Source of the DNA: HXMU1420-13 sp965601825 | GTDB taxonomy: Bacteria > Bacteroidota > Rhodothermia > Balneolales > Balneolaceae | Length of the DNA stretch: 64,000 bases | Direction of reading: 5' to 3' | Assembly (NCBI GenBank): GCA_965601825.1 | Contig: OZ271839.1 | Location: forward strand, 1-64,000 | In this document: piece after piece, positions 45,101 through 51,616 of the stretch | How the letters are laid out: each line of letters begins with the position of its first letter | How positions within the stretch are numbered: the stretch's first letter is position 1 | Notes under the pieces: generated by a model | The model's input: the letters and a program-made list of their open reading frames with translations, nothing else | Databases searched by the model: none | What the model was told of the DNA's origin: nothing | Translations under genes and position numbers: made by a program

Positions 45101-45248
45101 TGTTAAGATTATAAACCACAAAATTGGAAACGTCTCCGGTCCACATCGGATTTGATGTTAAATCCCCATCCGAAAAATCATCTTCAAAAACTTGAGCTGT
45201 CGCTTTTCCCCCTAACAACAGCATCAAAATGATTGTTACCCGAATCAT
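42147..45248 (-). CDS. Secreted lamin-tail domain protein with FlgD/CHU_C-like C-terminus
   Basis: 1033 residues with a signal peptide (MIRVTIILMLLLGGKATAQ). The N-terminal 220 or so residues look like a beta-sandwich (VFEDDFSDGDLTSNPMW, SYFGVKVRNTSSRTDDFYF). Three lamin-tail domains start near residues 230, 485 and 745, each with INEFL/INEILY and E-FIELYN or EYVEIVN (VVINEILYRRKDALSPEFIELYNPTEFNF). Two Ig-like segments begin DTDPPFVIESEF and DITPPEIIFSS. The last 100 residues (ISFSPNPFSPDEDGSEDHLF, then FDRYGREV and LIWDGLTDD) match the FlgD/CHU_C-type domain that sorts proteins to the cell surface in Bacteroidota. Adhesion or surface attachment is inferred. It is monocistronic. Confidence 0.87.
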   Translation of the reverse strand: MIRVTIILMLLLGGKATAQVFEDDFSDGDLTSNPMWTGDVSNFVVYNLNNNHVLRLNASESSTSYLSTPSSGIIGYWEFFIWIEGSAPSGSNKAEIILVSDQSDLTGLFNGYGIRIGETGDDFFRLIRYDAGDEASIIVSNTTIFQRSGSYRVKTTRDELGNWSLEIGEGYNGELKNSGNTGFDNTYNSSSYFGVKVRNTSSRTDDFYFDFKIDESVVEEIEFDDFEQGDVLINEFLKDPPPDSGFPEYVEIVNRTEKTLNLKDWVIGDNSNLKSISESDFVLFPDTHLVLTNNPEALTTTFGEIFVHDVSLPALNNNSDQIRVYTPGGHLVDSLEYSLDWGGVDVALERRSLDVTSTFLENWSDSQNELGGTPGRVNDVSIDTDPPFVIESEFISPSVIRLIFNERVEAESAQNPLNYQTDLFEINYVEEFGNSVQLNFTSEFEDGDQVSISIWGIKDVFGNVQNKQVLQLEYVEIREAIKQNVVINEILYRRKDALSPEFIELYNPTEFNFDLSGWTFSDAVSTVELPSETILRSNEYLVITDNYEFAESITNGLYLNNFPSLNDSGDELVIRNPLEKTIDSLFYDDSWGENNPGISIERKDPLAASFDKSNWAVSTSNEGFSPGNISSVFEVDITPPEIIFSSIDGDQLLIAFTEVVSITPETKITVNNLGQSIISIPEVISSEINLRMSPSNGKVTVTSQAAEIIISNLRDYKGNISSLASNLITTSLKPGEVVINEILYNPLADDEDNLPDQTEYVELYNPTDKAISLEGIFIHDEPDEDNEIRSIYPVSTQYKWLPPDSYVLIYSDSEASEFNQSSIANYFELHDVENLEVIHMDRSSLSLASSNDAIFLADRNGVTIDSVFFDENWQNPNVFDTKGIALERIDPFGPSNDASNWSSSTHVSGGTPLSENSIFQVSGITPGGNGISFSPNPFSPDEDGSEDHLFINYRLDAPDYLLRIRIFDRYGREVRELVNNYQAGFEGSLIWDGLTDDRTNNRVGRYIVYFEAYDSASGRDRTFKETVVLARKF

Positions 45249-45323
45249 ACCCTTTTATCTGATCAGGTTTATAACCTGAACCCCTTTCAATTTTCAAGTT
45301 TAGCGAATAAAAAAAGGGTAAAA

Positions 45324-45443
45324 GGATATTCCACCTTTCACCCATGGAAGGACATTGGGAGCTTCTCAACTCCCAAGGCAATGATTGTCGTCTCTATGCT
45401 GTAAAGTGAGACCATTTCCAGAGGAACTCCTTACAGATTTTTT
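45324..45443 (+). ncRNA. Candidate structured RNA (sRNA or leader)
   Basis: A 252-bp gene-free interval holds several compatible stems on the plus strand: TTGGGAG/CTCCCAA (45355-45361 with 45370-45376), flanked by GACA/TGTC; TGGAA/TTCCA (45345-45349 with 45416-45420); GTCTC/GAGAC (45390-45394 with 45408-45412); and an alternative CTGTAA/TTACAG (45399-45404 with 45431-45436) followed by ATTTTTTG, which is terminator-like. The hairpin with a large 3' bulge recalls 6S-like RNAs, but I do not identify the family. No conserved riboswitch core is recognised. It ends 60 bp before the 128-residue gene. Confidence 0.45.
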
Positions 45444-45500
45444 GTACTTTTTTTAAGATTTTTTCGAACGGCACTAAACCACTAAAAAACAGGACTTCTA

Positions 45501-45887
45501 ATGCGTGCACTTCCATTTTACGACGACGATCAGAACGGCGGATTCATGATGCTGGAAGGAATTCTGCGCGTGGAAGCGGGAAAACTCCAGATAGAATATC
45601 AAAAGAAAGATGCTATTGTGGAGGTAGTTAAGTCGGGAGTTAAGACCGTCGAGATCAGTTTAAACGACATCGACCTGATCGAATACAAGAAAAAACTGTT
45701 CGGTGCCAGACTGATTCTTCACGCAAAGCGTGCAACGGTTTTTCAGGAGTTTCCCGGAAATGATCTACTCACCCGAACTCTTAAAGTGAAGCGAAAAAAT
45801 CGAGAAATTGCTGCCAGTATTGCTTCAAATGTTAATCTCTTTCTTTCAGAGAAAAAACTGAAAGAGCTCGATGGTGACATGGAATGA
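45501..45887 (+). CDS. Hypothetical small protein, first of a tandem paralog pair
   Basis: 128 residues, soluble, no signal peptide. It has the pattern of a small beta-rich fold followed by a C-terminal helix: MMLEGILRVEAGKLQIEYQKK, then ISLNDIDLIEYKKKLFGARLIL and TLKVKRKNREIAASIASNVNLFLSEKKLKEL. The strand-strand-helix layout with an ending amphipathic helix is reminiscent of PH-like domains, which is a suggestion only. Its stop overlaps the ATG of the paralog by four bases (ATGA), so the two are coupled. An AGGA sequence lies upstream of the ATG. The candidate structured RNA is just upstream. Confidence 0.7.
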   Translation: MRALPFYDDDQNGGFMMLEGILRVEAGKLQIEYQKKDAIVEVVKSGVKTVEISLNDIDLIEYKKKLFGARLILHAKRATVFQEFPGNDLLTRTLKVKRKNREIAASIASNVNLFLSEKKLKELDGDME

Positions 45888-46276
45888 GCTTTGCCTATCA
45901 TTATGAGCTTTATGATGAAGCCCATGAAGGTGTTATAAAAACCGTAAAGGGAGTACTGAGTATTGATGGAGAGGAATTACTCTTTGAGTATAAACTCTAC
46001 GATATGATGGATACCGTAATCAGCACTTTAAATAAATTCTCACTAAACGTGGATTACTTAAAGAAAGTGATGTACAAGCGAGGGATTTTTCAGTCTAAAA
46101 TGATTATCGAAGCTACTCGATTTGTGTTTTTAGAACCCATTCCCGGTAGCCAACAAGGGAAAATCACATTGAAAATAGCTCGAAGTGATCGGGATCAAGC
46201 ACAGGAATTCGCTACAAAATTGAATATAGCACTTACTGAACGACGATTGAGAGATATGGATAGCAGTGAGCAGTGA
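45884..46276 (+). CDS. Hypothetical small protein, second paralog; 3' end lies inside a heptad repeat
   Basis: 130 residues, homologous along its length to the preceding protein: GVLSIDGEELLFEYKLYD aligns with GILRVEAGKLQIEYQKKD, and VDYLKKVMYKRGIFQSKMII with IDLIEYKKKLFGARLIL; both have the SDRDQAQ/KRKNREIA-type helix and a final acid-rich tail. The last codons (AGC AGT GAG CAG TGA) are all made of the heptamer array that starts at 46262, so the C-terminal SSEQ and the stop are repeat-derived. The function is unknown; a heterodimer or tandem pair with the first protein is plausible. Confidence 0.7.
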   Translation: MSFAYHYELYDEAHEGVIKTVKGVLSIDGEELLFEYKLYDMMDTVISTLNKFSLNVDYLKKVMYKRGIFQSKMIIEATRFVFLEPIPGSQQGKITLKIARSDRDQAQEFATKLNIALTERRLRDMDSSEQ

Positions 46277-46301
46277 GCAGTGAGCAGTGAGCAGTGAGCA
46301 G
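46262..46301 (+). repeat. Heptanucleotide tandem repeat, 5.7 x AGCAGTG
   Basis: Five perfect copies of AGCAGTG plus five bases. It starts inside the coding sequence of the second paralog and provides its TGA stop codon at 46274-46276. Confidence 0.96.
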
Positions 46302-46389
46302 AAAATCATCTATGCAAATGTGACTTGGAACTGATTATTTGTATTAAGGCTAAATACATTCTAATAAGTATTGATAAGTATTATTTGAA

Positions 46390-46635
46390 ATGAAATTATT
46401 TGCCTGCTACACTTTGAATTTTCTCTTCTATGTCTCATCTCTTATAGGATTCCTATTCACTCTTGGATCAATCTATACAATTCTTAATCATTATTTTTAT
46501 TGGAACCCATCTAAGGTTGCAGTAGAATTTGAAACCTCAATGATCTTTGCAGGAGGTTATGTTCTTATTGCTATATATATTTTTTCCTTCGTCTACTTAA
46601 TTCACAAAATTCGACTAAGATTAGTTTTGAAATAA
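46390..46635 (+). CDS. Hypothetical small membrane protein
   Basis: 81 residues with two clear membrane helices (CYTLNFLFYVSSLIGFLFTLGSIY and SMIFAGGYVLIAIYIFSFVY), a short polar loop (HYFYWNPSKVAVEFET) and a basic end (HKIRLRLVLK), giving a hairpin with both ends likely cytosolic. No family recognised. The stop codon directly abuts a 97-bp palindromic element (starting at the next base). Reading frame, hydrophobicity and start favour a real gene. Confidence 0.55.
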   Translation: MKLFACYTLNFLFYVSSLIGFLFTLGSIYTILNHYFYWNPSKVAVEFETSMIFAGGYVLIAIYIFSFVYLIHKIRLRLVLK

Positions 46636-46732
46636 GTCATTCTGAGGCTATCCCGAAGTGAATTCGGGAAAGAATCAACTGTTCTTGTCAAATTCCTCAA
46701 TTTGCTGATCCTTCGCTTTCACTCAGGATGAC
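46636..46732 (+). repeat. Palindromic dispersed element, copy 1 (GTCATTCTGAG ends)
   Basis: 97 bp bounded by GTCATTCTGAG and CTCAGGATGAC, which are inverted except for one T/G. An inner hairpin CCCGAA-gtgaa-TTCGGG lies within. It starts at the base after the preceding stop codon. Copy 2 is at 60590-60681. Confidence 0.9.
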
Positions 46733-46790
46733 TTGTAATTAATGCCAAGATCACTTCGTCGCTTCACTCCTCGTGAATGGAGTTGAAAAC

Positions 46791-46813
46791 TGATCACTGA
46801 ATTCTGATCACTG
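46791..46813 (-). repeat. Heptad-rhythm repeat at the asd 3' end
   Basis: TGATCAC, TGAATTC, TGATCAC, TG in register on the plus strand. The asd stop codon (TGA on the minus strand, 46808-46810) and the preceding Gln codon lie within it, so the repeat supplies the stop of this gene. Confidence 0.75.
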
Positions 46814-47857
46814 CAAAAACCCTTTTTTAAGCAGCAACTCCGCATTTAAAATAGCTCCGCCGGCTGCTCCTCGAATGGTATTATGTGCCATACACACAAA
46901 ACTGATATCGAACACTTCCGCTTCGCGTAATCGCCCCATATGTAATTGCATCCCATTTTCATGATCAGCATGGAGACGAGGTTGTGGAAAACGTTCTTCT
47001 TCGTGAAGTACAATCACATCTTTTGGAGCAAAAGGTAAGTCCAGATCTGCTATTGGGTTTTCGAAACCAAGAACCGCTTCTTTCACAGCCTCAATGCTGG
47101 ATGGCTTTTTGGATAATTGAACCGTAACAGCAGCCATATGACCGTTTAAAGTTGGAACGCGAGTACAAGTAGCCTGAACCGGATATTCAGGAATTTGAAT
47201 GGCCCCGTTTTGTAAACTTCCCAACAGTTTTTGAGTCTCGGGTGCGATTTTATCTTCCTCTCCTGAAATAAATGGAACCACATTCCCCAAAATATCCAAA
47301 CTAGGAACACCGGGATAACCTGCACCGGAAATTGCCTGCATGGTGGTCACAACCATTGCCTCGATACCAAAGGCATCATAAATAGGTCGAAGCGCCAAAG
47401 ATAGCGGAACTGCAACACAATTCGGATTAGTCACAATCCAGCCGGAACCATCCTCAGTGAAGGTCTGCGTTTTAATTAATTCGATATGATGAGGATTAAC
47501 TTCTGGAACCAATAATGGCACATTAGGATGCTGACGGTAATTTTTCGCATTTGAGATCACCGGAATTCCCGCCTTGGCAAAAGCTCCTTCAATCTCGAAA
47601 GCAACCGATGAATCCAAGCCGGAGAATACAAAATCAACCCCAGACATTGCTTCTGGATCACATGAATTCACAACCATATCAGCGATTGAACCAGGTAGTT
47701 CCACATCTTCAATCCAATTTGCTGCGTCTATATATTTTTTCCCAGCTGATCGAGAAGATGCTCCAAGAGCTACAATTTCAAACCATGGATGGTTTTGTAG
47801 TAAACGAATAAATTTCTGTCCTACTGCACCAGTGGCGCCAAGTATGCCGACTTTCAT
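46808..47857 (-). CDS. asd: Aspartate-semialdehyde dehydrogenase
   Basis: Reduces aspartyl phosphate to aspartate semialdehyde, the second step of the aspartate family pathway. 349 residues. NADP-binding GATGAVGQKFIRLL opens the protein, the catalytic Cys is in TNPNCVAVPLSLAL, and the catalytic His is in RVPTLNGHMAAVTVQLS. The fungal/archaeal-type layout (SNAKNYRQHPNVPLLVPEVN) is visible. The ATG at 47857 gives MKVGILGATG; a longer in-frame extension upstream with MPQCLCAYL is rejected. The stop lies within a heptad-rhythm repeat. It is divergent from glyS, separated by an inverted repeat. Confidence 0.95.
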   Translation of the reverse strand: MKVGILGATGAVGQKFIRLLQNHPWFEIVALGASSRSAGKKYIDAANWIEDVELPGSIADMVVNSCDPEAMSGVDFVFSGLDSSVAFEIEGAFAKAGIPVISNAKNYRQHPNVPLLVPEVNPHHIELIKTQTFTEDGSGWIVTNPNCVAVPLSLALRPIYDAFGIEAMVVTTMQAISGAGYPGVPSLDILGNVVPFISGEEDKIAPETQKLLGSLQNGAIQIPEYPVQATCTRVPTLNGHMAAVTVQLSKKPSSIEAVKEAVLGFENPIADLDLPFAPKDVIVLHEEERFPQPRLHADHENGMQLHMGRLREAEVFDISFVCMAHNTIRGAAGGAILNAELLLKKGFLQ

Positions 47858-47902
47858 TTTTATTGAAATAACGAGTTTGTGAATGAGTGAACGGCGAAGA
47901 TA

Positions 47903-47969
47903 GGCACAAAGGCACTGAGGCACACAGTTTTTTTCACTTTGTGCCTTTGTTACTCTGTGCCTCTGTCAC
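47903..47969. repeat. Inverted octad-rhythm repeat in the asd/glyS divergent region
   Basis: GGCACAAA, GGCACTGA, GGCACACA in 8-bp steps, then seven T, then TTTGTGCC, TTTGTTAC, TCTGTGCC, TCTGTCAC in the opposite orientation. The two halves can pair in part. It lies between the divergent starts of asd and glyS. Confidence 0.8.
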
Positions 47970-48026
47970 TAATTCATTATCTTCCGCGCTCATTTTAAAA
48001 CTCAGTAACGAAGTAGTATCCTCTTC

Positions 48027-49478
48027 ATGTCGAATTTAGACAGCCTTGATAAAATTGTTTCTCTAGCCAAAGCTCGTGGCTTCATCTTTCAGTCATCAGA
48101 AATTTATGGCGGACTTAGCGCCGTGTACGATTACGGCCCCTTAGGAGTAGAGCTAAAGCGAAATATCCGAAATGCTTGGTGGAAAGAAATGACCCAACGC
48201 CACAGCAATATTGTTGGGGTTGATGCAGCCATCTTTATGCATCCTCGAGTTTGGGAAGCTTCAGGTCACGTAGGTGGATTCAACGATCCAATGATCGACG
48301 ATAAACAATCTAAAAAGCGATATCGCGCTGATATGTTGATCGAACAGTTCATCTTTAAACTAGAGAAAGATGGAAACACTGAGAAAGCTGCTGAGATTCA
48401 GGAATTGTTGGATACTTCGGGAACTCGTAAAACTTTAACTGAAGATTTATACGACATCATTATTGAAAATGAAATTAAATCACCAGATTCTGGTGCTTTC
48501 GATTGGACTGAAGTCCGTCAATTCAACTTAATGTTCAAGACAGCCTTTGGTGCAACTTCTTCCGAAGAAGATGGTGTTTATCTACGTCCTGAGACAGCTC
48601 AAGGGATATTCGTGAATTACAAGAATGTACTAGACACAAGTAGAGTTGCAGTTCCTTTTGGAATCGCACAGACCGGTAAAGCATTCAGAAATGAAGTAGT
48701 TGCCAGACAGTTTGTATTCAGAATGCGAGAATTCGAACAAATGGAAATGCAGTACTTTGTGGAGCCGGGCACCGATGCCGATGCTTATGCTGATTGGAAA
48801 GACAGACGACTTAGCTGGCATAAGCGAATTGGTATTCGTGAAGAGAATTTACGTTTTATGGATCATCCACAAGATAAATTAGCACATTATGCACTTGCTG
48901 CTGTAGATGTACAATACCAGTTCCCGATTGGCTGGCAGGAAGTGGAGGGAATTCACAATCGTTCTGATTTTGATTTAACGCAGCACCAGGAATTCTCCGG
49001 TAAGAAACTCGATTACTTCGATCAAAAAAATAACAAGCGTTATGTTCCTTACGTGATCGAAACTTCAATCGGTTTGGACCGCTGTACGCTTATGGTTCTT
49101 TGTGATGCGTATCGCGAAGAAGAAGTGGATGGAGATAAACGAGTGGTATTAAAAATGCACCCGGAACTAGCTCCAATTCAAGTTGGTGTATTTCCACTAG
49201 TAAAGAAGCCTGGATTACAGGAAGTTGCACGAAAAATCGAAGCGGATCTAATTGAAGACTATTCTGTTCAGTATGATGAAGCCGGTTCTATCGGTAAGCG
49301 TTATCGTCGACTTGATGAAGCAGGAACTCCATTCTGTATCACTGTTGATTTCGACACCATCGAAAGCGACAATATGGTGACTATCCGACATCGTGACGAT
49401 ATGAGTCAGGAAAGAATTCCAATTGAGAAAGTTAAAGATGCAATTCGAGATGGAATGATGGATTGGAAGGCTAGTTAA
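48027..49478 (+). CDS. glyS: Glycyl-tRNA synthetase (alpha2 type)
   Basis: Class II synthetase of 483 residues, of the dimeric (alpha2) type rather than the alpha2beta2 type. The N-terminus FIFQSSEIYGGLSAVYDYGPLGVELK is the characteristic glycine-specific start. Motif 2 is FRNEVVARQFVFRMREFEQMEM, motif 3 is YVIETSIGLDRCTLMVL, and LRPETAQGIFVNYK precedes it. The anticodon-binding domain begins at APIQVGVFPLVKK. The gene is convergent with the next hydrolase, overlapping by 8 bp. Confidence 0.97.
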   Translation: MSNLDSLDKIVSLAKARGFIFQSSEIYGGLSAVYDYGPLGVELKRNIRNAWWKEMTQRHSNIVGVDAAIFMHPRVWEASGHVGGFNDPMIDDKQSKKRYRADMLIEQFIFKLEKDGNTEKAAEIQELLDTSGTRKTLTEDLYDIIIENEIKSPDSGAFDWTEVRQFNLMFKTAFGATSSEEDGVYLRPETAQGIFVNYKNVLDTSRVAVPFGIAQTGKAFRNEVVARQFVFRMREFEQMEMQYFVEPGTDADAYADWKDRRLSWHKRIGIREENLRFMDHPQDKLAHYALAAVDVQYQFPIGWQEVEGIHNRSDFDLTQHQEFSGKKLDYFDQKNNKRYVPYVIETSIGLDRCTLMVLCDAYREEEVDGDKRVVLKMHPELAPIQVGVFPLVKKPGLQEVARKIEADLIEDYSVQYDEAGSIGKRYRRLDEAGTPFCITVDFDTIESDNMVTIRHRDDMSQERIPIEKVKDAIRDGMMDWKAS

Positions 49479-50535
49479 GAGCTAGAATCCACTCCGAAAT
49501 TGAGTCAAGAAAACCATCAACAAAAATACTTGGCAGCATTGGATATTCATTCACAAAGCCTGTATTTGCTTTTTGGAAAAGGTGATTTGCATCCTTAAAC
49601 GTTTGGATCTCACAATTCATCAAATCATCCATACATAGCTCTGCTAGCACAGTCTCGTTTTGTGATGGTGTGACCTGAGTGTCCTTTTCACCAAATAAAG
49701 CTAGAATTGGCGTTTCTACATTATTCAGATCGTCTGCAGGATCATAATGTAACATAGATCGCATCTGGGGACTTTGAAATGGCATCACACTACTTTGAAA
49801 TTGGGCATCAGCAAATGCTTCAACATCAACTATAAACTGGCGTTGAGCTTCAGGTAGATTTGCAATTTCACGCTCGATTAATTTCTGATACTCAACTTTT
49901 AACTCATCCCAACCATCATTTTTACGAGCTGTTTCATAAGCCATTTCCTGAAAGCCAATAATGTATTCAATGTCTTCTTCAGATTTTCCCATAGCCTGCT
50001 GGATGATGGTAACTTGTTCGTTTATAACATCTTTCAAAGGAACGGCTGTAGACGCCATTAAAATCATTCCGACTAGTCGTGCATCATTTACAGCAACTCT
50101 TGTAGAAACAATTCCACCTTGTGAGTGACCCAATAAAATGAATTCATCAAACACTGCATTTGCCTGAAACTGGAAATAGTCCATAATTGCCTTAACGTCA
50201 TTTGCTAGATCATCAAGTGTAGCTTGAGCAAAGTCCCCGGTAGAAGTACCAATTTGTCGATCATCGTAACGAAAAGAGGCCACTCCTTTTTCCAATAAAT
50301 CCTCCGCAATTATTTTGAATGGCTTGAAATTATAAATTGTCTCATCGCGGTCTTGCGCACCACTACCGGTTATCAAGATAACCAATGGATCTCCTTTCTG
50401 ATAAGTATCAGGTAGCTCCAATGTCCCACCAATTTCAAGATCACCATTAGGAATAATAAGATCTTGCGACATTACTGATTTTGAATGTGCTGCAATCAAA
50501 ATAAATAGAGAGATAAAAAATGCTGAATATTTCAT
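49471..50535 (-). CDS. Exported alpha/beta hydrolase
   Basis: 354 residues with a signal peptide (MKYSAFFISLFILIAAHSKSVMSQ). The nucleophile elbow GHSQGG is in ILLGHSQGGIVSTRVAV, the Asp is in LFGEKDTQVTP, and His is in KDANHLFQ. VILITGSGAQDRDET forms the oxyanion region. Similar exported hydrolases process esters or peptides; the substrate is unknown. The start overlaps the end of the SdpI-like gene by 4 bp, so it is the last gene of the sdpR-sdpI-hydrolase operon. Confidence 0.88.
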   Translation of the reverse strand: MKYSAFFISLFILIAAHSKSVMSQDLIIPNGDLEIGGTLELPDTYQKGDPLVILITGSGAQDRDETIYNFKPFKIIAEDLLEKGVASFRYDDRQIGTSTGDFAQATLDDLANDVKAIMDYFQFQANAVFDEFILLGHSQGGIVSTRVAVNDARLVGMILMASTAVPLKDVINEQVTIIQQAMGKSEEDIEYIIGFQEMAYETARKNDGWDELKVEYQKLIEREIANLPEAQRQFIVDVEAFADAQFQSSVMPFQSPQMRSMLHYDPADDLNNVETPILALFGEKDTQVTPSQNETVLAELCMDDLMNCEIQTFKDANHLFQKANTGFVNEYPMLPSIFVDGFLDSISEWILALN

Positions 50536-51191
50536 GAGGCCGCATCAATTTGTTGAAAAATAACATATGAGTAAATGATTGGGACGAGTACAAGTACAGT
50601 TACCACGATGCTAAATACTATCCAATACATCGTTGTATTCGTTAACAAAAATGGGGTAATCATCATGATTAAACCACCAACCGTCCATACTTTGGCAGTA
50701 ATTCGATGTGTTCTCTTCCAAACTTCTTCGTTTTCTAGTGTCCAGGGAGTTCTAACACCAATGAAGTAATTTTGTTTGATTGAGTGCATATAATTACCAA
50801 GCACTAGGAAAAGTAGGCCTATACCAGATTGTAGATATACACCAAAATTTATATCAGTTCCCATCGACTCTGCCATCACAAATACATACATGAAAATGAA
50901 GAATAAACTCAGGATAATTCGAATGGCCGCTATTGGTTTTTGTCGTGATTCTATTCTTTTCTTAGGGTCGATAAATGGTAATCCAACCAACATTAGGTAT
51001 GTTGCCAGTGCAATCGCAGGAAACATGATAGCATTCACCCATTTGGGTCCCCAACCATCGGCTTCTCCTTTCATATCAAAATGAGTTGGTACAATATCTG
51101 GTAAATCATTCCATAAGTAAGCTGATACTCCAAAAGGAATGATTAACAATACAATTATATACCATTCTTTTTTTAGCGTTTCCTTAAACAT
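50532..51191 (-). CDS. SdpI/YhfL-like membrane protein (DUF1648)
   Basis: 219 residues, six or so membrane helices. The N-terminal DUF1648 signature DIVPTHFDMKGEADGWGPKW is followed by an SdpI region (LLFLVLGNYMHSIKQNYFIGVRTPWTLENEEVWKRTHR). In Bacillus the SdpI protein gives immunity to the SdpC toxin and signals to the SdpR repressor. No toxin gene is seen here, so immunity is not demonstrated. It is between the ArsR gene (6 bp upstream) and a hydrolase. Confidence 0.9.
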   Translation of the reverse strand: MFKETLKKEWYIIVLLIIPFGVSAYLWNDLPDIVPTHFDMKGEADGWGPKWVNAIMFPAIALATYLMLVGLPFIDPKKRIESRQKPIAAIRIILSLFFIFMYVFVMAESMGTDINFGVYLQSGIGLLFLVLGNYMHSIKQNYFIGVRTPWTLENEEVWKRTHRITAKVWTVGGLIMMITPFLLTNTTMYWIVFSIVVTVLVLVPIIYSYVIFQQIDAAS

Positions 51192-51197
51192 AGCTCC

Positions 51198-51458
51198 TTA
51201 GTTTTTGTTTAATAAATCGAACAACCATTGTGTTGCTTCTTCTAATACCGTGGTATCTAATGAATATTTAATGAATTGCCCATCCCGCTCTGTTGATACC
51301 AATTTCGCTCGTTTTAGTATATCCAAATGATGAGAAATACTAGGTTTTGAAATATCAAAAGCTTCAGCAATCTCACCTGCTGTAAGATCAGAGTCTTTCA
51401 GTAAATCCAGAATCTGTCTTCTTGTTGAGTCGTTTAGAGCTTTAAATAAGAGATTCAT
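51198..51458 (-). CDS. ArsR-family transcriptional repressor (SdpR-like)
   Basis: 86-residue winged-helix protein: LFKALNDSTRRQILDLLKDSDLTAGEIAEAFDISKPSISHHLDILKRAKLVSTERDG. There is no CxC metal site in the alpha3 helix, as in SdpR and other non-metal ArsR members. An SdpI-like gene follows 6 bp downstream, the SdpR-SdpI arrangement. A perfect 9-bp inverted repeat lies just upstream of the ATG (51463-51486) and is likely its own operator. Confidence 0.92.
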   Translation of the reverse strand: MNLLFKALNDSTRRQILDLLKDSDLTAGEIAEAFDISKPSISHHLDILKRAKLVSTERDGQFIKYSLDTTVLEEATQWLFDLLNKN

Positions 51459-51462
51459 TTAG

Positions 51463-51486
51463 ATATTTAGATAATTGTCTAAATAT
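51463..51486 (-). promoter_or_regulatory. Operator of the SdpR-like repressor
   Basis: ATATTTAGA-N6-TCTAAATAT, perfect 9-bp arms, from 5 to 28 bp upstream of the repressor ATG. Size and symmetry fit an ArsR dimer, and the position would block transcription or initiation of its own operon. Confidence 0.65.
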
Positions 51487-51616
51487 AAGAAAGGGCGTGA
51501 AAGAATCAAGACATATTTACCAGGATACCGATTATTCGGATAAGGAAGTAATCTCAGATACTTCCTATCGAGATCACTTGTCCAGAAATGTGTCTGGATT
51601 GTGAATGAGGTATGAT

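Noticed and set aside
45324..45443. SRP RNA, TPP, cobalamin or SAM riboswitch
   Set aside because: I looked for their conserved cores and did not find them; left as an unassigned structure.
46636..46732. Insertion sequence or MITE with target-site duplication
   Set aside because: No transposase and no direct repeats flanking the element were seen; kept as a dispersed palindromic repeat only.
50532..51458. Complete SdpABC-like toxin/immunity locus
   Set aside because: Only the repressor and immunity-like genes are present; no toxin gene (sdpC) or processing genes are adjacent.
51543..51598. Terminator hairpins (AGGAAGT/ACTTCCT and TCCAGA/TCTGGA) between DUF2721 and the ArsR gene
   Set aside because: Stems are short and lack T runs on the minus strand; too weak to annotate.
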